A DNA stretch of 24,361 nt from Verrucomicrobia bacterium UBA3222 (GCA_002363035.1 DEWA01000009.1:43721-68081); one strand, 5' to 3'; positions 9,873-20,599 are shown, numbered from the stretch's first letter. Notes: generated by a model not told the origin, from the letters alone. Made by a program: numbers and translations.

Positions 9873-10256
9873 TTACTTTTTCGCTTCCTTCGGACGATGC
9901 ACGCCGTATTTAGAACGACTGCGACGACGCTTCTCCACACCCTGCGCATCCAACGTCCCGCGCACCACGTGATAACGCACACCGGGCAGATCGGGTACGC
10001 ACCCGCCGCGCACCAACACAATACTGTGCTCCTGCAGATTATGCCCTTCATCGGGAATGTAAGCGATTACTTCCGACCCGTTCGTTAAACGCACCTTGGT
10101 CACTTTACGAACCGCGGAATTCGGCTTCTTCGGCGTACGCGTCATCACCTGAATGCACACGCCGCGCTTAAACGGATGCTTCTCCAACGCCGGCGCGGAC
10201 GACTTCGAACGTACCGCCCGCCTCGGATGCGAAATAAGCTGATTGATGGTAGGCAT
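9873..10256 (-). CDS. rpsL: 30S ribosomal protein S12 with unusual Cys86 and Pro88
   Basis: S12 shapes the decoding centre and is the classical streptomycin target protein. The 127-residue protein aligns without gaps to E. coli S12 up to at least residue 92. The first decoding loop TPKKPNSA keeps Lys43. The second loop, RGGRVKDLPG in E. coli, reads [10 protein letters not shown] here: Arg86 is Cys and Lys88 is Pro, while Asp89, the methylthiolation site of E. coli S12, and Pro91 remain. Substitutions at 86 and 88 are known to alter streptomycin response in other bacteria, so reduced sensitivity is possible but unproven here. No strong Shine-Dalgarno is visible. The gene starts 193 nt after rpoC. 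Confidence 0.97.
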   Translation of the reverse strand: MPTINQLISHPRRAVRSKSSAPALEKHPFKRGVCIQVMTRTPKKPNSAVRKVTKVRLTNGSEVIAYIPDEGHNLQEHSIVLVRGGCVPDLPGVRYHVVRGTLDAQGVEKRRRSRSKYGVHRPKEAKK

Positions 10257-10449
10257 TTTATCTCAACACTTCATTAACAAAAATTCACGCAACGGAACGC
10301 AAGCTTTTTTTACACGACATCCCGCTTCCGCGACCGCTTCGACATACATCCGAACCGACAAACAACACCACTTCGACCGCAGAATACGCAAAACCGCTTC
10401 GAAAACGCCGTATATCTGCCCGAAACTTCCATTACTTTCGCTTTCACAA
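10257..10449 (-). promoter_or_regulatory. rpoC-rpsL intergenic spacer, largest gap in the cluster
   Basis: This 193-nt gap separates the rif group from the str group and is the natural place for a str promoter. I see no convincing full promoter. The best candidate on the minus strand is TTGCGT, an 18-nt spacer, then GTTAAT, ending about 20 nt before the rpsL ATG. The decamer ACCGCTTCGA (plus strand) occurs at 10333 and 10393, with a one-mismatch copy at 10367. There is no terminator-like hairpin with a T-run. Open frames run through it but have no recognisable product. Confidence 0.35.
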
Positions 10450-13400
10450 CTAAAGCGCGCCTTCCGTCGAAGCAGCCGTTTCCTCGGAAGAGGCATCCGA
10501 AGTGTCCTCCGTTGACGACGTTTCGGCACTTCCCCACAACACGGCTCCTTCGGCAATCGCCCCGGCGGCCGCCTGTCCCGCCTCCGTTATACAAACCGTC
10601 AAATGTCGGTACTTCGGCATCCCGGTCCCGGCAGGGATCAAATTTCCCATGATAACGTTTTCCTTGAAGCCCTTCATGTTGTCCTGCTTTCCGACGGCGG
10701 CAGCTTCCGTTAAAATGCGCGTTGTTTCCTGGAAAGAGGCGGCGGAAATAAAGCTGTCCGTCTGCAACGACGCCTTGGTAATTCCCAGCAAAATCGGTTC
10801 CCACTCGGCAGGCTTCCCGCCCATCTCGACCACGTTCCTGTTCGCTTCCGCAAAATTTTCGCGATCGACTTGTTCGTCGTGGAAAAATTCCGTATCGCCC
10901 GGATCCGTCACGCGAACTTTCCCGAACATCCGCGCCAAAATCACTTCCAGGTGCTTGTCGTTGATGGTCACCCCCTGCAAACGATACACCTTCTGAATTT
11001 CCGACAACAAATACTCCTGCGCCGCCGCTTCGCCCAATACGGCAAGCATTTCGTGCGGATCCGCCAATCCGTCGGTCAGGAACTGCCCTTTCCTGACGAA
11101 ATCACCGTCCTGAACGATAATCTGCTTATCCTGCGCCACAAAATGCACATCCGCCGCTTCCGTTTCGGCATTGGTCACAACAAGCCGCTTCTTCCCGCGC
11201 ACTGTTCCCGTCAACGAAACCACACCGTCGATGCGCGCCATTTCCGCCGTTTTCTTCGGACAACGGGCTTCAAATAATTCGGTAATGCGCGGCAGACCGC
11301 CCACGATATCCTGCGTCTTGTTCGAAACGCGCGCCATCTTGGCGATCATCGTCCCGGGATACACCGCATCGCCCTCCTTAACCGCCAGCTGCGCCCCCGA
11401 CGGAATCGGATAGGTCGCCAACAACGTTCCGCGCTTGTCGACGATTTCAACGGACGGATTCAAATCGTCCTGGTGCTCCATAATCATGCGCACATCGGAA
11501 TCCTCGCCGGCGCGACAAAGGGTCACGCCCGCCATGATATCCTTGAAACGCACCTCGCCGCTCTTTTCCGACAAAATCGGGATTTTGGTTGCGTCCCACA
11601 CCGCCAGAGAGGCACCCTTCTCAACGGCACCTCCGTCCGCAACCGCCATAACGGAACCCGGATGAATGCGGTACGATTCCAACTCCCGGTGATCCTCCGA
11701 CAAAATTCGAAGCATACCCGTTTTGTTTAACGCCACAATCGTCCCCTCTTGCGTCGTCACCGTCCTCAAACCGTCATACTTGACGATACCGGCATGTTGC
11801 GCGCGAAATTCCGGCGTTTTGAACGCCTGACCCGCCACACCGCCCGAGTGGAACGTACGAAGCGTTAACTGCGTACCCGGCTCGCCGATGGACTGCGCCG
11901 CCAAAATTCCGACCGACGTTCCTTCCGCCACCAGCGCGTGCGTCGCCGTATCCTCGCCGTACGCCTTCGCCGGAATCACGTTTTTAACCATATGGGTCAG
12001 CGGCGACAGAATTTTTACCGCATCAATCCCCAACGCCTCGACGCGCTTCGCCTGCGCCTCGGTAATCAAATCTCCCCGATGAATGACGCATTCGTTCGGA
12101 TCGCTCGGATTAACGACATCTTCACAGGCGCAACGTCCGACAATACGCTCCGACAAAGCAACAATCTCATCATCACCGTCACGAATCGCCTGTTTCCAAA
12201 CGCCCTTCGAATCATCCAGAGGCTCGTCGGTTTCTCCCGCGACGCAATCCATGGCAACGTCGCACAATTTTCGGGTCAAATCCCCGGCATCCGCCGTTTT
12301 CAACGCCGTATCCGCCATACCCTTACGACCGCCGTGCGTCGACGTAAAGTACTCCAACACCTTCAATCCGTCGCGGAAGGAAGATAAAATCGGCTGTTCG
12401 ATGATTTCGCCCGACGGTTTCGCCATCAAACCGCGCATGCCGACCAACTGACGCACCTGCTGTTTATTTCCGCGTGCGCCCGAATCCATCATCATCCAAA
12501 TCGGATTAGCCTCGCCGTCCTTCCCGCGTTGTGCCAACGTTTCAAACGAAGCATTCGCCACTTCTTCCGTCGCGTTCGTCCAAATCGAAATTACCTTGTT
12601 GTAACGTTCGCCGTCGGTGATAATACCGCGACGGAATTGCGATTCGACTTCCTTGATTTTCTTCTCGCTCTTCTCGATAACGGCGGCTTTCTCATCCGAA
12701 ACGACGATATCTCCCATTCCGACGGAAACACCGCTTTGCGTCACCCTCGAAAAACCGAGAGATTTCAGCGCATCCAATAACTCGGCAAACGCCTCCGAAG
12801 AAATCAAATGATACGCCGCGTTAATAACGTCCGATAACTTGTCTTCTCCGACCGTTTCGTTGACAAAACCGATTTCCTTCGGGAAAACGGCATTAAAAAG
12901 AATACGCCCGATCGTAGTACGAAGGTACTTATCCGACGAAACACCGAATTTCGTCTCCTTTTGATAATCGGGATTCGGCATATCCACCCAATCATCCGAC
13001 GAAAGAATGCCCTCGCTTTCCATGCGCTCCGCTTCCAAGGCACCCGAAACAATCGGAACCTGACGGGTTTTCTCCGGCTGCGGTTTGGTCTCCGATGTCA
13101 ACGCATAAACCCCTAAAACAATATCCTGCGAAGGAACCGTAATCGGCTTGCCGCTCGAAGGCGAAAACAAATTGTGCGTCGAAAGCATCAATAAGCGCGC
13201 TTCCATAATCGCTTCCGCGGATAACGGTACGTGTACCGCCATTTGGTCGCCGTCAAAGTCCGCGTTAAACGCCGCGCACACCAACGGATGCAGACGAATG
13301 GCACCGCCTTCGATGAGCACAGGGTCGAATGCCTGAATGGACAAACGGTGCAATGTCGGCGCACGATTCAGCAACACGGGATGTCCTTTAATCACTTCCT

Positions 13401-14646
13401 GCAATACATCCCATACTTCGGGCGTCTTGTTTTCGATCATCTTGCGCGCCGCACGTACCGTGTAGGCAAAACCCAACTCCCGCAATCGATGAATGATGAA
13501 CGGTTCAAACAGCACCAACGCCATCTGTTTCGGCAGACCGCACTGGTAAATTTTCAATTCCGGTCCGACGATAATCACGGTACGACCGCTGTAATCGACG
13601 CGCTTACCGAGCAGATTTTGACGAAAACGCCCCTGCTTTCCCTTCAACGACTCGCTCAGGGACTTCAACGGACGACCGTTGGAACCGGCAACCGCGCGCG
13701 TTCCGCGGCAACCGTTATCAAACAACGCATCCACCGCCTCCTGCAACATGCGCTTTTCGTTGTGAATGATAATGTCCGGCGTTTTCAGTTGCAACAGACT
13801 GCGAAGACGATTGTTGCGGTTGATGACGCGACGGTACAAATCGTTCAAATCGCTGGTGGCAAAACGCCCGCCGTCCAGCGGCACCAACGGACGCAAATCG
13901 GGCGGCGTCACCGGCAACACCTCCAACACCATCCACTCGGGTCGGATTTTGTTGCGAATCATTCCGTTGATCAACTTGAGACGCTTGGACAATTTTTGCT
14001 TCAGACTTTTTGAAGTATCCGTCGCCATCCGCATCTGCATCTCCTCCGCCTCGTCCTCCAAACTCATGTCGCACAACAGCTCACGGATCGCCTCCGCGCC
14101 CATTTTCGCCGTGAACGCATCTTCGCCGAACTCGGCTTGCGCCGATTGGTACTCGCTCTCGGTTAAAAGTTGCTTTTTCTCCAAAGGCGTACCGCCGGGA
14201 TCCAGAACAAGATAACTCTCGTAGTAAATGACACGCTCCAAATCGCGAACGGTCATATCCAAAAGCAGACTGAAACAGCTCGGAACGCTCTTTAAAAACC
14301 AAACGTGCGCCACGGGAACCGCCAATTCGATGTGCCCCATCCACTCGCGACGCACGCGCGAAACAGTGACCTCCACACCGCAACGGTCGCACACCACCCC
14401 GCGATACTTGATGCGCTTGTACTTGCCGCAGGCACATTCGTAATCCGTCACCGGACCAAAAATCCGTTGACAGAACAAACCGTCCGGTTCCGGCTTCCAG
14501 GTGCGGTAATTGATGGTTTCGGGTGTTTTGACTTCACCCTTCGACCATTGACGAATGGTTTCGGGAGAAGCAATCGAAATCCGAACCGAATCAAACGTCG
14601 GATCCGACTCGAACCCCAAAAGACCGTGAATGTCTTCCCTAAACAT
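10450..14646 (-). CDS. rpoC: RNA polymerase subunit beta' lacking the second zinc site
   Basis: Beta' holds the catalytic magnesium of RNA polymerase. The 1398-residue protein starts [15 protein letters not shown]; a TTG five codons upstream overlaps rpoB and is less likely. The first zinc site is complete (C71, C73, C86, C89, in CACGKYKR...CDRCGVEV). The catalytic NADFDGD motif has D463, D465 and D467. The trigger loop [18 protein letters not shown] is intact. The second zinc ribbon, usually formed by four Cys (E. coli 814, 888, 895, 898), is missing: by alignment these positions are Glu808, His885, Pro892 and Ala895. The C-terminus ends in a Ser/Thr/Glu-rich tail of about 25 residues. It starts 4 nt after rpoB, with GCGGAG upstream. 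Confidence 0.98.
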   Translation of the reverse strand: MFREDIHGLLGFESDPTFDSVRISIASPETIRQWSKGEVKTPETINYRTWKPEPDGLFCQRIFGPVTDYECACGKYKRIKYRGVVCDRCGVEVTVSRVRREWMGHIELAVPVAHVWFLKSVPSCFSLLLDMTVRDLERVIYYESYLVLDPGGTPLEKKQLLTESEYQSAQAEFGEDAFTAKMGAEAIRELLCDMSLEDEAEEMQMRMATDTSKSLKQKLSKRLKLINGMIRNKIRPEWMVLEVLPVTPPDLRPLVPLDGGRFATSDLNDLYRRVINRNNRLRSLLQLKTPDIIIHNEKRMLQEAVDALFDNGCRGTRAVAGSNGRPLKSLSESLKGKQGRFRQNLLGKRVDYSGRTVIIVGPELKIYQCGLPKQMALVLFEPFIIHRLRELGFAYTVRAARKMIENKTPEVWDVLQEVIKGHPVLLNRAPTLHRLSIQAFDPVLIEGGAIRLHPLVCAAFNADFDGDQMAVHVPLSAEAIMEARLLMLSTHNLFSPSSGKPITVPSQDIVLGVYALTSETKPQPEKTRQVPIVSGALEAERMESEGILSSDDWVDMPNPDYQKETKFGVSSDKYLRTTIGRILFNAVFPKEIGFVNETVGEDKLSDVINAAYHLISSEAFAELLDALKSLGFSRVTQSGVSVGMGDIVVSDEKAAVIEKSEKKIKEVESQFRRGIITDGERYNKVISIWTNATEEVANASFETLAQRGKDGEANPIWMMMDSGARGNKQQVRQLVGMRGLMAKPSGEIIEQPILSSFRDGLKVLEYFTSTHGGRKGMADTALKTADAGDLTRKLCDVAMDCVAGETDEPLDDSKGVWKQAIRDGDDEIVALSERIVGRCACEDVVNPSDPNECVIHRGDLITEAQAKRVEALGIDAVKILSPLTHMVKNVIPAKAYGEDTATHALVAEGTSVGILAAQSIGEPGTQLTLRTFHSGGVAGQAFKTPEFRAQHAGIVKYDGLRTVTTQEGTIVALNKTGMLRILSEDHRELESYRIHPGSVMAVADGGAVEKGASLAVWDATKIPILSEKSGEVRFKDIMAGVTLCRAGEDSDVRMIMEHQDDLNPSVEIVDKRGTLLATYPIPSGAQLAVKEGDAVYPGTMIAKMARVSNKTQDIVGGLPRITELFEARCPKKTAEMARIDGVVSLTGTVRGKKRLVVTNAETEAADVHFVAQDKQIIVQDGDFVRKGQFLTDGLADPHEMLAVLGEAAAQEYLLSEIQKVYRLQGVTINDKHLEVILARMFGKVRVTDPGDTEFFHDEQVDRENFAEANRNVVEMGGKPAEWEPILLGITKASLQTDSFISAASFQETTRILTEAAAVGKQDNMKGFKENVIMGNLIPAGTGMPKYRHLTVCITEAGQAAAGAIAEGAVLWGSAETSSTEDTSDASSEETAASTEGAL

Positions 14647-14650
14647 AAAA

Positions 14651-17600
14651 TTACTCCGCAACCTCCGCTTCTTCCGTCATCAGGCGATCCGCATTGAGTT
14701 GCAAATCCAATCCCAATCCCTGAATTTCCTTCACCAACACCTTGAACGACTGCGGCACACCGGCTTGCAACGAATGGTACCCCTTCACAATGGATTCGTA
14801 CATCTTGGTGCGCCCCTGGACGTCATCGGATTTAACCGTTAACATTTCCTGCAACGTGTACGCCGCGCCGTACGATTCCAACGCCCACACTTCCATTTCA
14901 CCGAAACGCTGTCCGCCGAACTGCGCCTTACCGCCCAGCGGCTGTTGCGTAATCAGACTGTACGGACCGACCGCACGCGCGTGCACCTTGTCGTCCACCA
15001 GGTGATTGAGCTTCATCATGTAGGAACAGCCGACCGTCACTTTTCGCTTAAACGGTTCACCGGTGCATCCGTCGTAAAGCGTCACCTTTCCGTCCTCCGG
15101 CAAATGCGCCTTCTTTAAATACTCCCTGATGGTTGCATCGGAAGCACCGTCAAACACCGGCGTCGAAACCTTAATGCCGAGCAGTTTGCACGCCAAACCG
15201 AGGTGCGTCTCCAAAATTTGCCCGATGTTCATGCGACTCGGCACGCCCAGAGGATTTAAAATCATATCCACCGGCGTCCCGTCTTCCAAAAACGGCATAT
15301 CCTGAACGGGAACCACACGCGCCACAACGCCCTTGTTGCCGTGACGTCCCGCCATCTTATCGCCGACGCAAATTTTGCGCTTGACGGCAACCCAAACCTT
15401 CACGCTTTTCACGGTTCCCGCCGCTTCCGCATCCAAATCCTCCAATTTCGTCCGATGCGATGCCTCCAACTCGTCAAACTGACGCACAAACGGTGTTATA
15501 ATCTCAAAAACCCTCAACTTAATCGGCGACTGCTCCATTTGAACGTCGCTCGGATGAAACGCCAATTTACGCAACGCCGTTTTGGTGATTTTGCGATTTG
15601 CCTGAATGATAACCTCGCCCGTTTCACCGCCGGTAATGTTTAAGGGAATTTTTTCACCCAAAAGAACGTTCGACAACGCCTCCGTCAACGATTCCCGCAA
15701 ACGCTCCTTGGCGACCCGATACTCTTCAATCAGCTTTTTCTCCAGACGACGGCGATCGCTTGCAACACCCGATGTTTCGTCCGCACCGCCCTGCATCGTC
15801 ACGTGAACGTCCATCACGTATCCCTCGCAACCGGACGGCGCAATTAGGGAAGAATTTTTCACGTCCGCCGCTTTTTCGCCAAAAATCGCGCGCAACAACT
15901 TTTCTTCGGGCGCCAGTTCCGTTTCGCTCTTCGGCGTAATCTTCCCGACCAAAATATCGCCCGGATGCACTTCGGAACCGATGCAGACAATTCCGTTACG
16001 ATCCAAATGCTTTAAAGCCTCTTCGCCGACATTCGGAATATCGCGCGTAATTTCCTCCATGCCCAGCTTCGTATCATTCGCAACGATTTCGTACTCTTCG
16101 ATATGAATCGACGTATAAACATCTTCCGAAACCATGCGCTCGCTCAAAATCACCGCATCTTCGAAATTATATCCCTTCCAGGAAAGGTACGCCACCAGAA
16201 CATTGCGCCCCAATGCCGTTTCGCCGTGATCCGTCGCGCCGCCGTCCGCCAACACCTGCCCGGCTTTCACCGTATCCCCCGGTCGTACCGATGGTCGGGC
16301 ATTGAAGCACGTCATCGCATTGGAACGCGCAAATTTACGTAACGGATAAACGTATAATCCGTTCTGCGGATCCGTCCGCAACGATTGATCCTTACGAACG
16401 TGCGGCAACGTACCGTCGGGCGTCACGACAATCCGCGTACCGCTCACTTCCGCCACCTTCCCGTCCGCTTCCGCCACAACCGTAACACGGGAATCGCGCG
16501 CCGTCGTCTCTTCCAACCCCGTTCCGACAAAGGGCGCTTCGGGTCGCAACAGCGGCACCGCCTGACGCAACATGTTCGAACCCATCAACGCGCGACTGGC
16601 GTCGTCGTGCTCCAAAAACGGGATGAGAGCGGTTGCCGCCGAAATCACCTGTTTCGGCGAAACCTCCATGTACGTCACCTCTTCGGGTTTCACTTCGCAC
16701 ACATCGAAATTCTTGCGCGCCATCACGGTGCCTTCCAGACAACCCTTCGAATTGACCGCCGAATCCGCCTGCGCAACAACCTCCGTTTTCTCCTGTTCCG
16801 CCGTCAGATATTCGACTTCATCCGTCACAACCTTGTTATGCACGCGTCGGTACGGCGTTTCGATGAGACCGAGCTCGTTGATGCGCGCGTAAGTCGTCAA
16901 CGAATTGATCAAGCCGATGTTGGAACCTTCCGGCGTTTCGATGGGACAAATGCGACCGTAATGGGAAGTATGCACGTCGCGCACTTCCAAGCCCGCCCGT
17001 TCGCGATCCAAACCGCCGGCGCCCAACGCCGACAAACGACGCTTGTGAGTAATTTCCGACAACGGATTGATTTGATCCGTCAGCTGTGACAGCGGGTTGC
17101 GCGCAAAAAAATCAACCACCGCTATCGTGACGGCGCGCGAATCCACCAGATGCTTTAACGAAATACCCTCCGCCCGATCCAGCTGCGCCATACGTTCGCG
17201 GACAATACGTTCCATGCGCGCCAAACCCGAACGGCATTGCGCCGCCACCAGTTCGCCCACCAAACGCACGCGACGATTGCCGAGAAAGTCGATATCGTCG
17301 ACCGATCCCTGCCCCTTACGCAGGCGACACAGTTCGCGCACCGCCTCCGCAATATCGATCGGTTGAAGCAACGTCTTCAAAAGCGGAACGTCCAAACCGA
17401 GTTTTTCGTTCAGACGATAACGCCCCACGCGCGTCAAATCGTAACGTTTCGGATCGTAAAAGGAACGTTGAAAAAAGGCGCGCGCATCCTGCAGATTCAC
17501 GGTTTCGCCGGGATGCAACAACCGATAAATATCGCACAATCCGTCTTCCGTCGAAGACGCACCGTCTTTTCTCAAACAACGCACAATCGCACCGTCATCC

Positions 17601-18433
17601 GCGCTTGCGTCGACCACCGAAATCGTCTCGATTTTCGACTGTTGAAACGCCTGCAGAGCGGTTTTGGTGATCGGTTCCAACGCGCGCCCCAATACCAAAC
17701 CCTTCGCAACGTCAATCACATCTTCCGTCAGCACCCAATGCATCAGGTCGGTTTGCGACAACAGCGCCGAAACGCGCATTTTGGTCGGCTTGTAGAATAA
17801 CTTTAAAATCGTCTCGTTCGTCCCGAAGCCGAAAGCGCGCAAAAAGGTCGTGATCAGAAACCGATACCGACGACGGCGACGATCCAGATAAACGTACAAC
17901 AGATCGTTCGCATCAAACTGAACTTCCACCCAGACGCCGCGATCGGGAATAATGCGAAACGCATGCAACCGCTTCCCGGACGGATGCCACTCTTGGTCGA
18001 AACTGATGCCCGGCGAACGATGCAACTGACTCACCACCACACGCTCGGCACCGTTGACGACAAAAGAGGCGCGCTCCGTCATCAGCGGAAACTCGCCCAA
18101 ATAAACTTCACCCTCCTGAACCTGCTTGTTGTCGCTCATCAGGCGCAACGTCAGATACAGAGACGTGCCGTACGTGGTGCCGTTTCGGATGCAATCGCAA
18201 TAATCGCCCGCAACATCGCCCCATCGGTAGGAAACATACTCCAAGCGATACTTGTTATCGTAATCCTCAATCGGAAAAAAGTCTTGGAAGACCGCCTCCA
18301 AGCCGACCTTTTTGCGTTCCGACGGCGGAACAAACTGCTGCAAAAACTCCTTGTAGGAATTCAACTGCAGACCCAGCAGATCCAAAGGCGGAATGATTTC
18401 TTTTAATTTTCCGAGATTGATACGATCGGACAT
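14651..18433 (-). CDS. rpoB: RNA polymerase subunit beta
   Basis: Beta forms the other half of the RNA polymerase active-site cleft. The protein is about 1260 residues from [18 protein letters not shown] and is shorter than the 1342-residue E. coli subunit, which fits absence of large lineage insertions. The rifampicin region at about residues 446-468 reads [20 protein letters not shown]. It keeps the Gln, Asp, His, Arg and Ser equivalents of 513, 516, 526, 529 and 531, so the classical resistance changes are not present. The segment [21 protein letters not shown] and the C-terminal [12 protein letters not shown] block ([17 protein letters not shown]) are intact. An in-frame GTG at 18443-18445 is an alternative start; neither start has a clear ribosome-binding site. 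Confidence 0.97.
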   Translation of the reverse strand: MSDRINLGKLKEIIPPLDLLGLQLNSYKEFLQQFVPPSERKKVGLEAVFQDFFPIEDYDNKYRLEYVSYRWGDVAGDYCDCIRNGTTYGTSLYLTLRLMSDNKQVQEGEVYLGEFPLMTERASFVVNGAERVVVSQLHRSPGISFDQEWHPSGKRLHAFRIIPDRGVWVEVQFDANDLLYVYLDRRRRRYRFLITTFLRAFGFGTNETILKLFYKPTKMRVSALLSQTDLMHWVLTEDVIDVAKGLVLGRALEPITKTALQAFQQSKIETISVVDASADDGAIVRCLRKDGASSTEDGLCDIYRLLHPGETVNLQDARAFFQRSFYDPKRYDLTRVGRYRLNEKLGLDVPLLKTLLQPIDIAEAVRELCRLRKGQGSVDDIDFLGNRRVRLVGELVAAQCRSGLARMERIVRERMAQLDRAEGISLKHLVDSRAVTIAVVDFFARNPLSQLTDQINPLSEITHKRRLSALGAGGLDRERAGLEVRDVHTSHYGRICPIETPEGSNIGLINSLTTYARINELGLIETPYRRVHNKVVTDEVEYLTAEQEKTEVVAQADSAVNSKGCLEGTVMARKNFDVCEVKPEEVTYMEVSPKQVISAATALIPFLEHDDASRALMGSNMLRQAVPLLRPEAPFVGTGLEETTARDSRVTVVAEADGKVAEVSGTRIVVTPDGTLPHVRKDQSLRTDPQNGLYVYPLRKFARSNAMTCFNARPSVRPGDTVKAGQVLADGGATDHGETALGRNVLVAYLSWKGYNFEDAVILSERMVSEDVYTSIHIEEYEIVANDTKLGMEEITRDIPNVGEEALKHLDRNGIVCIGSEVHPGDILVGKITPKSETELAPEEKLLRAIFGEKAADVKNSSLIAPSGCEGYVMDVHVTMQGGADETSGVASDRRRLEKKLIEEYRVAKERLRESLTEALSNVLLGEKIPLNITGGETGEVIIQANRKITKTALRKLAFHPSDVQMEQSPIKLRVFEIITPFVRQFDELEASHRTKLEDLDAEAAGTVKSVKVWVAVKRKICVGDKMAGRHGNKGVVARVVPVQDMPFLEDGTPVDMILNPLGVPSRMNIGQILETHLGLACKLLGIKVSTPVFDGASDATIREYLKKAHLPEDGKVTLYDGCTGEPFKRKVTVGCSYMMKLNHLVDDKVHARAVGPYSLITQQPLGGKAQFGGQRFGEMEVWALESYGAAYTLQEMLTVKSDDVQGRTKMYESIVKGYHSLQAGVPQSFKVLVKEIQGLGLDLQLNADRLMTEEAEVAE

Positions 18434-18493
18434 AAATTCAGGCACTTAAACAAGAAAGGTTCTTCCAATCCATTCTTGTCGAAGGTATATAAT
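18434..18493 (-). promoter_or_regulatory. rplL-rpoB spacer with 7-bp hairpin
   Basis: The 60-nt gap between rplL and rpoB contains a perfect 7-bp inverted repeat (ACAAGAA and TTCTTGT, 18450-18479 on the plus strand). One T-T mismatch further in, the stem could extend by two G-C pairs. E. coli has an attenuator and an RNase III processing site in this same gap, which sets the L7/L12 to beta ratio. A similar role here is inferred. The downstream sequence is only weakly T-rich, so full termination is unlikely. Confidence 0.4.
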
Positions 18494-18877
18494 TTACTTC
18501 AATTCGACTTTTGCGCCGGCGGCTTCCAGTTTGGCTTTGATTTCTTCCGCCTCTTTCTTTCCGATGCCTTCTTTTACCGGCTTCGGAGCACCTTCCACCA
18601 GTGCCTTCGCTTCCGCAAGCCCCAAGCCCGTAATCGCCTTCACCTCTTTGATGACATCGATCTTTTTGGCACCCATATCGGCGAGAATAACGTCAAACTC
18701 CGTCTTTTCTTCCGCCGCCGGTGTTGCCGCGCCGCCCGCCGGTGCCGCTGCAACCGCAACGGGAGCCGCCGCGCTGACGCCCCACTTTTCTTCCAGATCT
18801 TTAACAAGACCCGCAATCTCCAATACCGACTGGTTACTCAACCACTCGATGACCTCTTCTTTTTTGATTTCTCCCAT
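18494..18877 (-). CDS. rplL: 50S ribosomal protein L7/L12
   Basis: L7/L12 is the multi-copy stalk protein that recruits translational GTPases. The 127-residue product has an N-terminal dimerisation helix region (about 1-35). An Ala/Pro-rich flexible hinge follows (about 36-57, [20 protein letters not shown]). The C-terminal domain then contains [43 protein letters not shown] and ends [23 protein letters not shown] sequence precedes the ATG at normal distance, giving it one of the better ribosome-binding sites here, in line with its need for high expression. It lies 84 nt after rplJ. Confidence 0.98.
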   Translation of the reverse strand: MGEIKKEEVIEWLSNQSVLEIAGLVKDLEEKWGVSAAAPVAVAAAPAGGAATPAAEEKTEFDVILADMGAKKIDVIKEVKAITGLGLAEAKALVEGAPKPVKEGIGKKEAEEIKAKLEAAGAKVELK

Positions 18878-18961
18878 GATTTCTCCCGAACAGATTAGTA
18901 TTCGTTTTTTCAGACGAACCGTTTAAGGAGAACCGTTCTCCCTAACCTGACCTGAAAATAA
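18878..18961 (-). promoter_or_regulatory. rplJ-rplL spacer with inverted repeats
   Basis: The 84-nt gap holds a perfect 15-nt inverted repeat (GGAGAA-CCG-TTCTCC, 18927-18941) that could form a 6- to 7-bp stem. A second weaker one follows downstream on the transcript (TTCGT, 8 nt, ACGAA), just before the rplL ribosome-binding site. Neither is followed by a T-run. They may mark RNA processing or secondary structure that lets rplL be translated more than rplJ. The function is inferred. Confidence 0.35.
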
Positions 18962-19468
18962 TTAGTTCCCGCTCTTCGCCTGCAATACATTCAACAATGC
19001 CTGCGGAACCCCCTGCAGGACGTACAGACAACGACGATACGGCGTCAGCAGCAACGACAGGAATGTTGCCCGAAGCGTCGACAGATCCGGCAACTTCGAA
19101 AGCTCTTCCAACGCCGCCGTATCATACAACTGACCGTCCATCAAACCGCCTTTGGCGGGCAATTTTCCCTTATCTTTCGCAAATTGCACCAAAAGCTTCG
19201 CCACGCCGGTTGGATTATCACCGCCGAACACGATACCCGTCTGTCCGTGCAACCACTGCGTAAAGGACGGCCATGACAATCCTTCGCCGACTTTTCGCAA
19301 CAATGTATTTTGAACGACGTGGAACTGCGCCCCGTGCTCGCGCAACCCTTTGCGCAACTCGGAAATTTCATCCACCTTCACGCCGCCGAAGTCCACCAAA
19401 TAAACGTACTCCGAACTCTTAACGCTGTCGGAAATCTCGTTTAACAAAAATGTTTTTTCAATTCTCAT
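18962..19468 (-). CDS. rplJ: 50S ribosomal protein L10
   Basis: L10 anchors L7/L12 dimers to the ribosome and in E. coli represses its own operon. The 168-residue protein (MRIEKTFLLNEISDSVKSSEYVYLVDFGGVKVDEISELRKGLREHGAQFHVVQNTLLRKV...) has the conserved N-terminal rRNA-binding fold. A C-terminal helix for L12 binding follows (TPYRRCLYVLQGVPQALLNVLQAK). AAGAG lies just before the ATG. The gap to rplA is only 5 nt, so there is no room for the separate L10 leader seen upstream of rplJ in many bacteria. Regulation must act elsewhere or be absent. Confidence 0.97.
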   Translation of the reverse strand: MRIEKTFLLNEISDSVKSSEYVYLVDFGGVKVDEISELRKGLREHGAQFHVVQNTLLRKVGEGLSWPSFTQWLHGQTGIVFGGDNPTGVAKLLVQFAKDKGKLPAKGGLMDGQLYDTAALEELSKLPDLSTLRATFLSLLLTPYRRCLYVLQGVPQALLNVLQAKSGN

Positions 19469-19473
19469 CGCTC

Positions 19474-20166
19474 TTAAAATTTGGCAAACACCGAAGCATC
19501 CAACAATAAACCGGGACTCATGGTCGACGAAATCGCACCGTTGAGCACAAACTTCCCGCGAAAAACCGACGGACGCGCCTGACGAATCGCCTCCAACGCC
19601 GCCGTTGCATTCGCCAACAGTTTTTCGAGACCGAACGAACGCTTACCGATACCCAACTGCACGTTTGCCGCCTTGTCCATCTTAAATTCCACACGCCCCT
19701 TCTTTAACTCGGTAATGCATGCCGCCAAATCATCGGTCACCGTCCCCGCTTTCGGACTCGGCATTAACCCCTTCGGGCCCAAAAGGCGCGCCAAAGTTTT
19801 AACGTCCTTCATGGCTTCCGTCGTTGAAACCGCCACATCAAAATCCAGCCAGCCGCCCTTGATTTTCTCCATCAAATCCGACAAACCCGCTTCGCATGCA
19901 CCCGCCTTCAACGCCACCTGCGGATCCTTCGTAAAAGCAACCACGCGAACATCCTTGCCGTTTCCGTTCGGCAGCTGCACACGACCGCGCACCATCTGAT
20001 CGCTCTGCTTCGGATCAACCGCCAGATGCAACGCCAACTCAACCGTTTCATCGAATTTCGTCGCCGGCAACGAAAGCAACGTCGCAAAAGCACCCTTTAA
20101 ATCATACCGCTTCCCGACTTCCGCCTTCTCCAACGCCGCGCGATACCGTTTCCCGTACTTCTTCAT
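19474..20166 (-). CDS. rplA: 50S ribosomal protein L1
   Basis: L1 forms the mobile E-site stalk and in E. coli represses the L11 operon. The 230-residue protein (MKKYGKRYRAALEKAEVGKRYDLKGAF...) contains FDETVELALHL, VRGRVQLPNGNGKDVRVVAF and LARLLGPKGLMPSPKAGTVT. It also has KKGRVEFKMDKAANVQLGIGKRSF, including the L1 signature around LGPKGLMPxPK. The frame is open further upstream, but a longer version would overlap rplK and lacks homology, so I use the ATG at 20164-20166, 4 nt after the rplK stop. Confidence 0.97.
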   Translation of the reverse strand: MKKYGKRYRAALEKAEVGKRYDLKGAFATLLSLPATKFDETVELALHLAVDPKQSDQMVRGRVQLPNGNGKDVRVVAFTKDPQVALKAGACEAGLSDLMEKIKGGWLDFDVAVSTTEAMKDVKTLARLLGPKGLMPSPKAGTVTDDLAACITELKKGRVEFKMDKAANVQLGIGKRSFGLEKLLANATAALEAIRQARPSVFRGKFVLNGAISSTMSPGLLLDASVFAKF

Positions 20167-20170
20167 ATCT

Positions 20171-20599
20171 TTACCCGACGACCTGAATTCCCATACTGCG
20201 AGCCGTTCCGGCAATCATGCGAGCCGCATGTTCCGCATCGTTCGCATTTAAATCCGCCATCTTCATGGTCGCAATCTCCTCCAACTGTTTGGCGGTCACC
20301 GTCCCGACTTTGTTCTTATTCGGCTCGCCCGAACCCTTCTGGATGCCCGCCGCTTTACACAAGAGCACCGAAGCAGGCGGTGTCTTTAAAATAAACGTGA
20401 ACGATTTATCCGAATAAACCGTAATCACCACCGGAATCACCAACCCGGCTTTATCCTGCGTACGCGCATTAAACTCCTTGCAGAAGTTCATGATATTCAC
20501 GCCCTTCGCACCCAAAGCCGGTCCCACCGGCGGTGCCGGATTTGCCGCGCCCGCGGGCAACTGCAACCGAATTTCACCCGTTACTTTTTTCGATGCCAT
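20171..20599 (-). CDS. rplK: 50S ribosomal protein L11
   Basis: L11 forms the base of the GTPase-associated centre and is needed for RelA activation. The 142-residue protein has the proline-containing N-terminal domain, including [15 protein letters not shown] and [16 protein letters not shown]. The C-terminal rRNA-binding domain follows ([50 protein letters not shown]). The prolines of the thiostrepton-binding face are kept. A strong GAAGGAG lies upstream of the ATG and overlaps the end of nusG, whose stop is 3 nt away. Confidence 0.98.
   Translation of the reverse strand: MASKKVTGEIRLQLPAGAANPAPPVGPALGAKGVNIMNFCKEFNARTQDKAGLVIPVVITVYSDKSFTFILKTPPASVLLCKAAGIQKGSGEPNKNKVGTVTAKQLEEIATMKMADLNANDAEHAARMIAGTARSMGIQVVG

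Noticed and set aside
10450..10525. Ser/Thr/Glu-rich tail of RpoC as a possible fused extra domain
   Set aside because: It is only about 25 low-complexity residues; variable C-terminal tails of this kind are common in RpoC.
16980..17100. Rifampicin-resistance substitutions in RpoB
   Set aside because: The key positions equivalent to 513, 516, 526, 529 and 531 hold the sensitive-type residues; the other differences (Leu, Thr, Ile) look like lineage variation.
13231..17800. Plus-strand ORFs of 187 to 260 codons opposite rpoC and rpoB
   Set aside because: They are shadow frames of the polymerase genes, with basic, repetitive translations and no ribosome-binding sites.
19469..19473. L10 (rplJ) leader RNA
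   Set aside because: Only 5 nt separate rplA and rplJ, so no leader structure can fit.
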